From assembly GCA_003565735.1 (NCBI GenBank), contig PXBB01000098.1, positions 1-46,193 on the forward strand: DNA of 46,193 nt. The letters run 5' to 3'. How positions within the stretch are numbered: position 1 is the first letter of the stretch; each line of letters opens with the position of its first letter. The stretch is from Bacteroidales bacterium (lineage in GTDB: Bacteria; Bacteroidota; Bacteroidia; Bacteroidales; PXBB01). Of the stretch, positions 8,997 through 17,272 are shown one piece after another. Both the position numbers and the translations under genes were made by a program. The notes below the pieces were generated by a model. That model worked only from the letters and a program-made list of their open reading frames with translations. It had not been told where the DNA came from and searched no databases.

Positions 8997-10163
8997 ATGG
9001 CACATATTTTAATAATCGATGACGAGAAGAGCATACGTGACACTTTAAAAGAAATACTCGAATATGAAAAGTTTAAAGTTGACTTAGCACAAGATGGTCT
9101 TGAAGGTATTGAAAAAATAAAACAAGCTGATTATGAGTTGGTGTTGTGCGACATCAAGATGCCAAAAGTAGATGGTCTTGAAGTTCTCGAAACAATATTA
9201 AGTGAAAAACCCGATACAACAGTTGTTATGATTACGGGACACGGCACTATCGAAACTGCTGTAGAATCTATTAAAAAAGGGGCTTACGATTTCATAGCCA
9301 AACCGCTGGACCTTAACAGGCTCATGATAACCGTCCGTAATGCACTTGACAAAAATGAACTGTTGCAGGAGACAAAAGTTTTAAAGAAGAAAGTCAGCAA
9401 AACCTATGACATGATAGGTGAGTCGGATGCCATAAAAAACATAAAAAAATTATTGGAGCGTGTAGCCCCAACGGATGCCAGGGTTTTTATAACAGGCGCC
9501 AATGGCACAGGGAAAGAGCTTGTAGCTCGCTGGTTGCACGAATTGAGCAACCGTAACAAAGGCCCTTTTATTGAGGTCAACTGCGCAGCTATTCCGGCAG
9601 AGCTTATCGAAAGCGAACTTTTTGGTCACGAAAAGGGGTCTTTTACCTCAGCAGTGAAGCAACGAAAAGGTAATTTTGAGTTGGCAAACGGCGGCACACT
9701 TTTTCTCGACGAAATTGGCGACATGAGCTTATCGGCACAAGCTAAGGTTTTACGTGTATTGCAAGAAAACAAGATTACAAGGGTCGGCGGCGAAAAAGAA
9801 ATACCCGTAAATGTAAGGGTGGTTGCTGCAACCAATAAGAACATTCAAAAAGAAATCGACAAAGGTGCTTTTCGTGAGGATTTGTACCACAGATTAAGTG
9901 TTATATTAATTCATGTGCCCTCGCTTAACGAGAGAACTGACGACATTCCACTTTTAGCAGAATACTTCCTGCAAAGAATTTGTGAAGACCACGGCATGGC
10001 ACAAAAAACATTTGATGACAAAGCCCTGTTGGCACTTCAAAAAATTACATGGACAGGCAATATACGAGAATTAAGAAATGTTGTTGAACGTTTAGCCATA
10101 ATGTGCGACAAACGCATCACCGAAGAAGATGTTAAAACATTTGCCCAACCTTTAAGCAAATAA
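8997..10163 (+). CDS. NtrC-like sigma-54 response regulator lacking the Fis DNA-binding domain
   Basis: A two-component response regulator with a receiver domain (residues 1-118; acidic pair D8-D9, phospho-acceptor D52, switch T80, K102) and an AAA+ sigma-54 interaction domain (about 138-370). The AAA+ part has Walker A GANGTGK at 167-173, Walker B LFLDE ending at D238-E239, and an arginine-finger region near FREDLYHRL. The sigma-54 contact loop reads GSFTSA (214-219) instead of the consensus GAFTGA. The protein stops at 388, right after the RITEEDV segment, without a Fis-type helix-turn-helix. It may therefore act from solution or through a partner. No histidine kinase lies next to it. It converges on uspA with only two bases between stops. 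Confidence 0.92.
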   Translation: MAHILIIDDEKSIRDTLKEILEYEKFKVDLAQDGLEGIEKIKQADYELVLCDIKMPKVDGLEVLETILSEKPDTTVVMITGHGTIETAVESIKKGAYDFIAKPLDLNRLMITVRNALDKNELLQETKVLKKKVSKTYDMIGESDAIKNIKKLLERVAPTDARVFITGANGTGKELVARWLHELSNRNKGPFIEVNCAAIPAELIESELFGHEKGSFTSAVKQRKGNFELANGGTLFLDEIGDMSLSAQAKVLRVLQENKITRVGGEKEIPVNVRVVAATNKNIQKEIDKGAFREDLYHRLSVILIHVPSLNERTDDIPLLAEYFLQRICEDHGMAQKTFDDKALLALQKITWTGNIRELRNVVERLAIMCDKRITEEDVKTFAQPLSK

Positions 10164-10165
10164 AA

Positions 10166-11068
10166 TTACTTTGATTTTTTACTTTTGGCTCCTGCACAAA
10201 TAGGAGAAAGAGATAGTACAGGAATGCTTGACTTTATGACTATTTCCTGAGCTGTTGATCCCACAAAAGACTCAACCCAATCCATCTCCTGTTGCGTCAT
10301 AATCATTATCAAATCGGCATTCACTTCATGGGCATATTTCAGAATCATCTGCCCCAACGTATCTTTACCTTTTATACCAAGACGCACCTCGGCAGTACAT
10401 ACGATTTGGTTATCCATAATCTTCCGGCGTGCATTTTCTATCCTGTTTTTAAGATGCCCTACAATACGCTGATCAGCAGAAAGAATACTGGTAAATATTT
10501 TCACTTCGGCATTGTAAAAATGAGCCAGTTCGATGGCTCTTCGTACTTTTATTTTAATTTCTTTGGTCGGGTCAAGAGGGAGTAATATGGTACGGCAACC
10601 ATCAGTAAAATTTTTACCCTGAATAGTTACTACAGGCCTCTTGGTTTCTTTTAATACCCTTAAAGTATTAGAGCCAATAACCTTGCTTCTCTTTCTCTTA
10701 GGGTCGTATTCTTCCACACCCATCACAATATATTTAGCCTTTATTTTTTCAGATACTTCAATGATTTTGGCATAAACTTTACCCTGTTCTACCATGGGTT
10801 TGATTGGGACATCAGTCTTATGAGCCACCTTTTTTATTATATCATTCAATATGTTTAAACATTCGTTATGATATTTCTCTATCATTAACTTTGATTGTAC
10901 CCTGGAAAAAAATGGAATATAAAAAGCACTTGTATTTCCGGGCATAACGTATAAAAGAGTTATTGAAGCATTATTTAAACGTGCCAGATTGAATGTCTGT
11001 TCAAGCAACACATGAGAATGCTCTGAAAAGCTAACAGGTACCAAAATAGTATTTTTACATGCAGACAT
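10166..11068 (-). CDS. Tandem universal stress protein (UspA family)
   Basis: A 300-residue protein made of two Usp folds (about 1-150 and 155-295). The first repeat contains an ATP-binding pattern of the G-x2-G-x9-GS type, visible as MGVEEYDP followed by VIGSNTLRVL. The second has a related FVGSTAQEIV segment near the end. Usp proteins bind ATP or AMP and modulate stress survival, but the target is not predictable from sequence. It is a single gene transcribed toward the regulator at 8997-10163. The convergent arrangement leaves almost no room for a terminator, so transcripts may overlap. Confidence 0.9.
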   Translation of the reverse strand: MSACKNTILVPVSFSEHSHVLLEQTFNLARLNNASITLLYVMPGNTSAFYIPFFSRVQSKLMIEKYHNECLNILNDIIKKVAHKTDVPIKPMVEQGKVYAKIIEVSEKIKAKYIVMGVEEYDPKRKRSKVIGSNTLRVLKETKRPVVTIQGKNFTDGCRTILLPLDPTKEIKIKVRRAIELAHFYNAEVKIFTSILSADQRIVGHLKNRIENARRKIMDNQIVCTAEVRLGIKGKDTLGQMILKYAHEVNADLIMIMTQQEMDWVESFVGSTAQEIVIKSSIPVLSLSPICAGAKSKKSK

Positions 11069-11138
11069 ATGATTGATTTTAAAAATGATAAAATTACATA
11101 AAAAACACCTTCCTGCAAAATCTGATTTTTTTGTGCTT

Positions 11139-12101
11139 TTAATTATTGTTCTTTAGCCACTCTTGTATTTTTTCGGCTATTACAAGAGCCATTTTTTCAT
11201 GCGATTCTACAGTCCACCCTGCAACATGGGGAGTCATCAAAACCTTATCGCTACGACACAAAAAGTCGAATACGTCATGCGTACTTTTTTCAAGCTTCTC
11301 AAAGGAAGCGCTTTCGTATTCAATAACGTCGAGCGCAGTAGCAATGACTTTTCCACTCTTTAAAGCATTAACAAGGTCCTGGGTACACACGACCTGACCT
11401 CTGGCAGTGTTAACAAGGATGATATTTTTTTTAAAACGATTAAAAAAAGATTTGTCCGCCATGTAAAATGTTTCTTGCGTAAGAGGCACATGTAAACTCA
11501 CGATATCAGACTTCTCAAAAAGTTCCGCCATTGAGGACTCTCTTACATAATCGTCTGTATATTCTTTTTTATATTTATCATAAGCAATAACATGAGCACC
11601 GAAGCCGCTTATGCATTTGGCAAAAGCCCCTCCCATGTTACCGTAGCCAATGATACCGATTGTTTTTCCGCAGAGTTCAACACCTCTGTTGGCTTCTCTC
11701 AGGCGTATTCCTTTTTTCACTTGGTTGTCAGCTACAGAAATTTTGTGCAGCAAGTTTAAAATCATAGCGGTAGTATGTTCGCCAACAGCTGTTCTGTTTC
11801 CTTCCGGAGCATTGAAGCAAACAATGTTACGGGAAGCGGCATAAGCTTCGTCAATGCCTTCCATACCGGCACCCACACGAGCTATAAAACGCAGGTCAGC
11901 AGATTTGTCAATGATGCTTTTGTCTATCTTAAATTTACTTCTAACAATAATGCCATCAAAGCCTTCTTTCAGAACTTTGTATAGCTCTTCAATAGCCGTT
12001 CCGTTAAAAAAATGACAACTGAAACCCATTTGTTCGAGCCTTTGCTTAAGAGCAGGATGTGTTTTGTCAATAAAAAGTATTTTCATAGCCTTATTCATCA
12101 T
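11139..12101 (-). CDS. D-isomer-specific 2-hydroxyacid dehydrogenase (SerA-like)
   Basis: An NAD-dependent dehydrogenase of the formate/glycerate family, 320 residues. The Rossmann motif is GYGNMG at 152-157. The catalytic residues are R234 in NTARG, the glutamate in DVIEYE (about 261) and H292 in TPHVAGWT. It has no C-terminal ACT domain, so it is not a classical regulated SerA. In Bacteroidota, proteins of this length are often annotated as 3-phosphoglycerate dehydrogenase, but serC is not nearby. The start could be M1, M2 or M6; the ATG before KILFIDK gives the tightest N-terminus. The oppC-like gene lies 49 bases upstream on the same strand. Confidence 0.85.
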   Translation of the reverse strand: MMNKAMKILFIDKTHPALKQRLEQMGFSCHFFNGTAIEELYKVLKEGFDGIIVRSKFKIDKSIIDKSADLRFIARVGAGMEGIDEAYAASRNIVCFNAPEGNRTAVGEHTTAMILNLLHKISVADNQVKKGIRLREANRGVELCGKTIGIIGYGNMGGAFAKCISGFGAHVIAYDKYKKEYTDDYVRESSMAELFEKSDIVSLHVPLTQETFYMADKSFFNRFKKNIILVNTARGQVVCTQDLVNALKSGKVIATALDVIEYESASFEKLEKSTHDVFDFLCRSDKVLMTPHVAGWTVESHEKMALVIAEKIQEWLKNNN

Positions 12102-12150
12102 GCGGTTCTCATTATGTTAAATCCTGTATTCCTGTAATTTACCAATATTA

Positions 12151-13389
12151 TTATTTACCGAGACTGACGGTTTTTACATCAAGCGCATCGCGCAAGCCAT
12201 TGCCAATAATCATAAATGCCATAACCATTGACATAATAGCCAAGCCCGGCAAAATGGCCAAATAAGCTTTGTCCAGGATTATATAGCTGTAATGCTCTTT
12301 TATCATGGTACCCCACGATGGCATAGGCGGTTGCACGCCAATACCAAGAAAACTCAATCCGGCTTCGATGAGAATAGCTGAGGCAAAGTTAGCAGCAGAG
12401 ATAACAATCACGGGGCTGATAACATTGGGCAAAATATGTCTGAAGATTATCCTAAAACTGCCATAACCCAATGCTTTGGTGGCTTCAACATATTCTTTTT
12501 CGCGCACACTCAACACCTGGCCTCTTACTACACGTGCTACTTCTACCCACATGGTCAGCCCGACAGCCACAAAAATTTGCCAAAAGCCCTTGCCCAGCGC
12601 AAATGTTATTGCAATAACCAGCAGCAGTGTCGGTATTGACCACACCACATTGATAAGCCAAACGATAACAGTATCGACCCAGCCTTTAAAATAACCACTA
12701 ACAGCACCTAAAGTGATACCAATGAGCAGCGAAATAAAAACAGCAATAAAACCAACAGACAAGGAAACCCTGGCACCAATTATCAACTGGCTGAGGACAT
12801 CTCTGCCAAAACGATCGGTACCCAAAAGAAATCGCTTTGTGGTTAAATGATAATTTTCAACTTTCTTTTTAAGATCGCTTAGTTCAATGCTGTGTGCTTG
12901 TTCATCAATATCAACAAAAGAGACATACCCACCATCAAAATCATAACGGCTGTCTGTAATTGACAACGGATATACCACATCTGCCATCCTGAAGCGCCGG
13001 GGGACAATGATGTCTTTATCCTCATCAATAATAACCTTTAGCACTATATAATCCTCATCGTAGTGATAGCTATCAAAGGGGATAGGTGTATAGGGGTTTC
13101 TTTGTCCGAAAAACATTCTTCTAAAAAAATGCACCCTTGGCGTGTGTTCATTTTTATGCACATTGAGAATAGAAGCCCTGAAGCCCGGTTTTTGAGCCGT
13201 AAATTCCAAAAACTGCTCATTGGCATAAGGTGTGGAGTCCGGTGTAATAACATAACCCAAAACAGCTATGAAAGCTGTAAAAGAAACGACAGCAAGGAAA
13301 CTCATCGCCAGCTTATTTTTTTTAAAACGCAGCCATGCCAAATAATTGGGTGAGGCGCCTCCCTGATATGTTTTTTTTCTGAAAAACAA
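12151..13389 (-). CDS. ABC transporter permease, OppC/DppC type
   Basis: Inner-membrane permease of a peptide/nickel-type ABC importer. The C-terminal 200 residues carry the standard module: LLGTDRFGRDVLSQLI near 187-202 introduces five or six helices. The EAA loop for ATPase contact is EYVEATKALGYG...ILPN near 300-320, and FLGIGVQPPMPSWG follows near 347-360. At 412 residues it is longer than OppC, because about 130 extra periplasmic residues lie between the first helix (about 28-48) and the permease domain. No second permease, ATPase or binding protein is adjacent, so the partners are encoded elsewhere. Substrate unknown. Confidence 0.88.
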   Translation of the reverse strand: MFFRKKTYQGGASPNYLAWLRFKKNKLAMSFLAVVSFTAFIAVLGYVITPDSTPYANEQFLEFTAQKPGFRASILNVHKNEHTPRVHFFRRMFFGQRNPYTPIPFDSYHYDEDYIVLKVIIDEDKDIIVPRRFRMADVVYPLSITDSRYDFDGGYVSFVDIDEQAHSIELSDLKKKVENYHLTTKRFLLGTDRFGRDVLSQLIIGARVSLSVGFIAVFISLLIGITLGAVSGYFKGWVDTVIVWLINVVWSIPTLLLVIAITFALGKGFWQIFVAVGLTMWVEVARVVRGQVLSVREKEYVEATKALGYGSFRIIFRHILPNVISPVIVISAANFASAILIEAGLSFLGIGVQPPMPSWGTMIKEHYSYIILDKAYLAILPGLAIMSMVMAFMIIGNGLRDALDVKTVSLGK

Positions 13390-13475
13390 AATATATTACT
13401 TTAGAATCAGTTATTTAATAAAATTGTATGAAGCGCAACAAACTTACAAAAAAAACCATTAATACTCCATAAATT

Positions 13476-14327
13476 ATGACATATAAGTCTGCCCCCTTTT
13501 TAATCATATCAACTTTTGTAATCAGTCTGTTTGCAAATGCTCAGGTAGAAATGGCCACCCCCCGGGAAGTCAACCAGTTTTTCAACACCCAAACATTAAT
13601 AGTAAAGCATGGCAGACCTTTTTCATTTTTCAACACCTATATAGAAAATGCCGCTCAAAAGAGCTGGCAGATAACCCCCTACCGCATTATCGAGGCTTCT
13701 GCATTCAATGAAAAACGTCAAAACAGTGCGTATTCATTTCTTATCATTTCAGATGCAAGCATAAGCATACGCCGTCAGGAAACGATAGTAGAAATGCTTA
13801 ACATCGTACTTGGAAAGCGGGGAAGAGACATCAATGATATGCCAGATCTGGGTTCGGTTCCTTTAGTTTACAAAGGTGACGATGAGGATAAATATTTACA
13901 TAAGCTGCCTGCTCTTCTCAGGTTTATTCAATACCAAATTCAAGTGATAGCTGATAATCAAATAAGTTCGCCCAGAGAGCTTATCAACGACCATAACAAC
14001 TTTACACATTTGGTTAAAACCAAGCAGTTATGGTTGACACCCGAAGATTTGTCTGACAATATTAAAACTGAAAATTCTATCAGACAAATATATGGCCATG
14101 ACTTCAAAATTGTTGACCGCGATAAACTTGAAAAGGCAATCGAAAATGCAGAGGACATTCTGTTTGTTCATACTGTTGCCCCCTACGAAAATAATTACAG
14201 AGGCAGGGTCTGGAAGTTTATCCTTTCGGCAAAAAGCGGTCAGGTTTATTATATGGATGAACATGTGGCCGGTGGCAAACACGAAACAGGTCTTAAACCG
14301 TCTGATTTTGAAGCCTTAGCCCAATAG
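13476..14327 (+). CDS. Exported protein of unknown function
   Basis: A 283-residue protein with a clear signal peptide (about residues 1-22, cleavage after FANAQ). I recognise no domain. The mature part is mixed alpha/beta and hydrophilic. It includes a central FIQYQIQVIADNQ helix and a C-terminal segment (about 232-262) with RGRVWKFILSAKSGQVYYMDE, which has the look of a small beta domain of the PepSY or nuclear-transport-factor size class, but this is too weak to name. It is divergent from the permease gene across 86 bases and stands alone. A periplasmic or outer-surface location is inferred from the signal peptide. Confidence 0.7.
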   Translation: MTYKSAPFLIISTFVISLFANAQVEMATPREVNQFFNTQTLIVKHGRPFSFFNTYIENAAQKSWQITPYRIIEASAFNEKRQNSAYSFLIISDASISIRRQETIVEMLNIVLGKRGRDINDMPDLGSVPLVYKGDDEDKYLHKLPALLRFIQYQIQVIADNQISSPRELINDHNNFTHLVKTKQLWLTPEDLSDNIKTENSIRQIYGHDFKIVDRDKLEKAIENAEDILFVHTVAPYENNYRGRVWKFILSAKSGQVYYMDEHVAGGKHETGLKPSDFEALAQ

Positions 14328-14405
14328 CAATTCCTTTTTTTCTCTTTCTTAAACCCACTACAGTCCGTTGTTTTGTATGTAATTCCTTTTTATTGGTAAG
14401 AACTT

Positions 14406-14436
14406 TTTGAAATTATTTTAATTTTTCATATATTTG
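14406..14436 (+). promoter_or_regulatory. Promoter P1 upstream of the T9SS cargo gene
   Basis: TTTG at 14406-14409 and TATATTTG at 14429-14436 are separated by exactly 19 bases, a full consensus match to the Bacteroidota promoter. The leader to the ATG is about 120 bases. Confidence 0.75.
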
Positions 14437-14473
14437 CATGAGGGTATGCGTTTAGCATATACTTTGGCGTTGG

Positions 14474-14503
14474 TTTGTGCTGCTGATTGCATGCATATAT
14501 TTG
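14474..14503 (+). promoter_or_regulatory. Possible promoter P2 upstream of the T9SS cargo gene
   Basis: TTTG at 14474-14477 and TATATTTG at 14496-14503 are separated by 18 bases, one short of the usual spacing. It lies 61 bases before the ATG and 67 bases after P1. Confidence 0.5.
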
Positions 14504-14564
14504 GTTTAAAAAGCTTATAATCAGTCTATATAAGGTCATTCAAATTCACTAAAAATATACAATT

Positions 14565-15215
14565 ATGAAAAAACGTGTTTTATCTTTCATTTTCATTTTT
14601 TTTATAGGTTTTTCAGCCTTATCTCTAAAGTCTCAAACAGTAAATCAATTATCCATTTCGCCGGCTGCTCCGATAGTAGGAGACACCATTTTGCTCATAG
14701 CAGATGTATTATTCCCGAACATGTCATGTGACATGATTCAATATGATATTAATGACACAATTACCCCCGGATTGATTGATGTTTTTGTATTTCATGAACA
14801 GGGCATGCTGCCTGCCATATGTAATTCTATAGATACCATAAGCCTTGGCGTTCTTGAAGCCGGTTCTTACAGATTGGATTACTATGTGGGTTATGCTACA
14901 GCACCTGCTACACCAAGCGATGATATATACTTTGATGTTCTGTTGGTAACGTCATCTCAAAAACAGCCCCAAAAGCAGGAAGCTGTCCAGATTTATCCTA
15001 ATCCGGCACAGAAAGCCTTTTACATTAAGCGCGCACAGACAAACAATAAGGCCCGTTTTATTTTGTATAATTGTCAGGGTGTAAAAATAAAAGCCTTTTA
15101 TAGTGACGCTTCTTCGGTAAAAATAAAACGCCGCAAGCTACCGGCCGGTATGTATTTCGTAGAAGTTATTGAAAATAAACAAGTCACGGGAAGATACAAA
15201 GTCGTATTTCAGTAA
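14565..15215 (+). CDS. Small T9SS-secreted protein with type A sorting domain
   Basis: A 216-residue exported protein: signal peptide 1-24, a beta-rich region of about 110 residues with two cysteines close together (MSCDM) and another near 96, then a type IX secretion C-terminal domain (about 142-216). The sorting domain shows the hallmarks IYPNPAQKAFYI, the LYNCQGVKIK strand, LPAGMYFVEV and a final RYKVVFQ. Proteins with this tail are carried across the outer membrane by the Por/Gld T9SS and anchored or released. The passenger is small and matches no enzyme I know, so an adhesive or structural role is possible. It implies a T9SS apparatus elsewhere in the genome. Confidence 0.88.
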   Translation: MKKRVLSFIFIFFIGFSALSLKSQTVNQLSISPAAPIVGDTILLIADVLFPNMSCDMIQYDINDTITPGLIDVFVFHEQGMLPAICNSIDTISLGVLEAGSYRLDYYVGYATAPATPSDDIYFDVLLVTSSQKQPQKQEAVQIYPNPAQKAFYIKRAQTNNKARFILYNCQGVKIKAFYSDASSVKIKRRKLPAGMYFVEVIENKQVTGRYKVVFQ

Positions 15216-15276
15216 TTGTTTTTAAACCATAGTTGTTAAGGGTTTTGCGGATTTTAGAATATACGAACAAACCGTA

Positions 15277-17229
15277 TCATACAGGCTCCATAACAAGAAC
15301 CACCTTATTAAAATCGGCTGCCGCATTGATAACTTTTCGAAAGTCTTCAAATTTCTCGACAGGGTATGACATTTGCTCATAAGCTTCGGAAATAAGTACC
15401 TTTAAGACATTATCTTCGATAGTATAGGATGATTTGAAGTAAAAAATTTCAGTACCATTTTCAACGGTAACAACATCAAAGATAATATCATCAAGGTTGG
15501 TAATGCTGTAATTATCTGGCATTTTCAGATTTATTTCGCGCAAGTAAGAGCGGTTGAAGGTATTTTCCACAGGCATTGTCCGCTCTTTATCGGCAAACAA
15601 TTCGCTTTGCCTGCCTATAAGGTCACCCAGCCTGAACAGTATCCTATCGCCTGCGGTTTCAATAAACTCGGAGGTTACAGCATCAGCTTCGATTATTACA
15701 GGGTCGTAGGTAAGCGGGTATTCAAGGGGCGTTTTTAGTTCAAGATTCTTTTCATCAGCATTTTTAATATAATACGTCAACACATCTTCTATGAGCTCTT
15801 CCTGTTCTTCTTTATCCATAAAAGGGTAGAAAGAGAAGCGCAAAATGGCTGTTTGTCCGCTAATTTCACTTTTAAGAGAAAGCTTATTGGCCATCATATC
15901 TTCGGTAAATGCAACATCAATGTAAAGGTTATGAGCATTTTCCGATGATGGTGCCGGTCTGATATAACGCACTTCACCTATGCCGGTTTCCATGTCGCCG
16001 ATTTTTATTTTTCTCACAAATAAGCCATGGTTATTTTCATATTCGTAGGGTATAAAACCATAACGTGTAATGGCATCGAAAGGAGCGATATACTTATCTG
16101 TTGATGGAAAATAAAACATCACATCAGAGAGGTAGTTCCATGTTTCAAAATCGGGATCGAAAAGCTTTTCTGAACGGTCTGTAGTATAAACGATTTCGCT
16201 TTCTATGCCTGCCGCTTCAAAAAGACCTGAATGAAGTCGCAAGTACCCATTGCGTGTTGTCATCTTCATATCAAGCGTGGATCTGATATCACTGTCTTCG
16301 AGTCTTGCGTTTATGTAATAATTATTACGGATATAAGTGTCTATCTTTATCAGTTTCTGATGTTCCGTATCATTTCTTGAAAAATTAGCATTTCTCAAAG
16401 CCCTGTTCAGCAGTCTTTTTTCAGAAGAATTAAAATCATAAATATTGCTAAAAATATTTTGAGCGGCCTCATTATAGGTAAACAATTTTTGTCTGCCGCG
16501 AACAGTATTGTATGAGAATCTGAATTCAACACGTTTTCTGAAAGCCGATCTAAAGGTAAAAGGTTCCGACAACAAAGCAGGAATATTGTCAGCGACAACA
16601 GTTAAGTAATTTCTATCGTTGATTACAGTATCAACAGGTTCCGGCAGACCATTGTAACTTTTAGCTTCAAATACCAGGTTCGACGGCGTTATAAAGGTAA
16701 AATATGCTTCCAGCATGGGTATTGAGTATTGCAGGAAAATACTCCCAAAGCGAAAGAAATTTCTTCTTACCACGTATATGTACTCTATTTCACCTCCTTC
16801 CTCTACGCCTTCGATAGCAAATATTTTATAATTAACTTCATCTTCATCCACAATCTCCCGAATATCGGACAAATCCATTTCTGTAATTAAACCGGAGGGA
16901 CTTATTGTGCGGGCTTTAAGCTTTAACACTTCTTCTCCGCTACCGACTGGAATATACACCCTGTTATAGTTGCTTATTTCGGCTGCCTGGTTTACCCTAT
17001 AAATTCTATGGTACATCATCCTTGTTTCGAGCTGTGTTTTTTCATCATCCAAATAGTTTGTTTCGATGATACTCTTTTGTAAAATCTTTATGGCCGGCTC
17101 TTCGAACTGAGCAGTGTCAAGCTCATAGAGAACTCTTTCGGTTTCCCAACTGTAGTTATCGATATCCCAAATTTGGGCATAAGAGGCCATGCCCGTTGCT
17201 AAAGCCAAAGTAAGTAATAGAATTTTCAT
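15277..17229 (-). CDS. DUF3857 protein with degenerate transglutaminase domain
   Basis: A 650-residue exported protein (signal peptide 1-18, ending SYAQ). The N-terminal half is the DUF3857 beta-sandwich (about 50-230), followed by a transglutaminase-like fold (about 280-400). The position where active members have GDCKD reads RNGYLRLHSGLFEAAGIES. The flanking LFEAAGIES helix is conserved but the catalytic cysteine is absent, so this is probably a non-enzymatic paralogue. The C-terminal part is a DUF2569/3858-like beta region. The start is 43 bases after the stop of the second DUF3857 gene, so they form one unit. Likely periplasmic; substrate or partner unknown. Confidence 0.82.
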   Translation of the reverse strand: MKILLLTLALATGMASYAQIWDIDNYSWETERVLYELDTAQFEEPAIKILQKSIIETNYLDDEKTQLETRMMYHRIYRVNQAAEISNYNRVYIPVGSGEEVLKLKARTISPSGLITEMDLSDIREIVDEDEVNYKIFAIEGVEEGGEIEYIYVVRRNFFRFGSIFLQYSIPMLEAYFTFITPSNLVFEAKSYNGLPEPVDTVINDRNYLTVVADNIPALLSEPFTFRSAFRKRVEFRFSYNTVRGRQKLFTYNEAAQNIFSNIYDFNSSEKRLLNRALRNANFSRNDTEHQKLIKIDTYIRNNYYINARLEDSDIRSTLDMKMTTRNGYLRLHSGLFEAAGIESEIVYTTDRSEKLFDPDFETWNYLSDVMFYFPSTDKYIAPFDAITRYGFIPYEYENNHGLFVRKIKIGDMETGIGEVRYIRPAPSSENAHNLYIDVAFTEDMMANKLSLKSEISGQTAILRFSFYPFMDKEEQEELIEDVLTYYIKNADEKNLELKTPLEYPLTYDPVIIEADAVTSEFIETAGDRILFRLGDLIGRQSELFADKERTMPVENTFNRSYLREINLKMPDNYSITNLDDIIFDVVTVENGTEIFYFKSSYTIEDNVLKVLISEAYEQMSYPVEKFEDFRKVINAAADFNKVVLVMEPV

Positions 17230-17272
17230 AATTTGTTGTTTTTATGGTTTTATATGCTATGATGCTCAAAAT

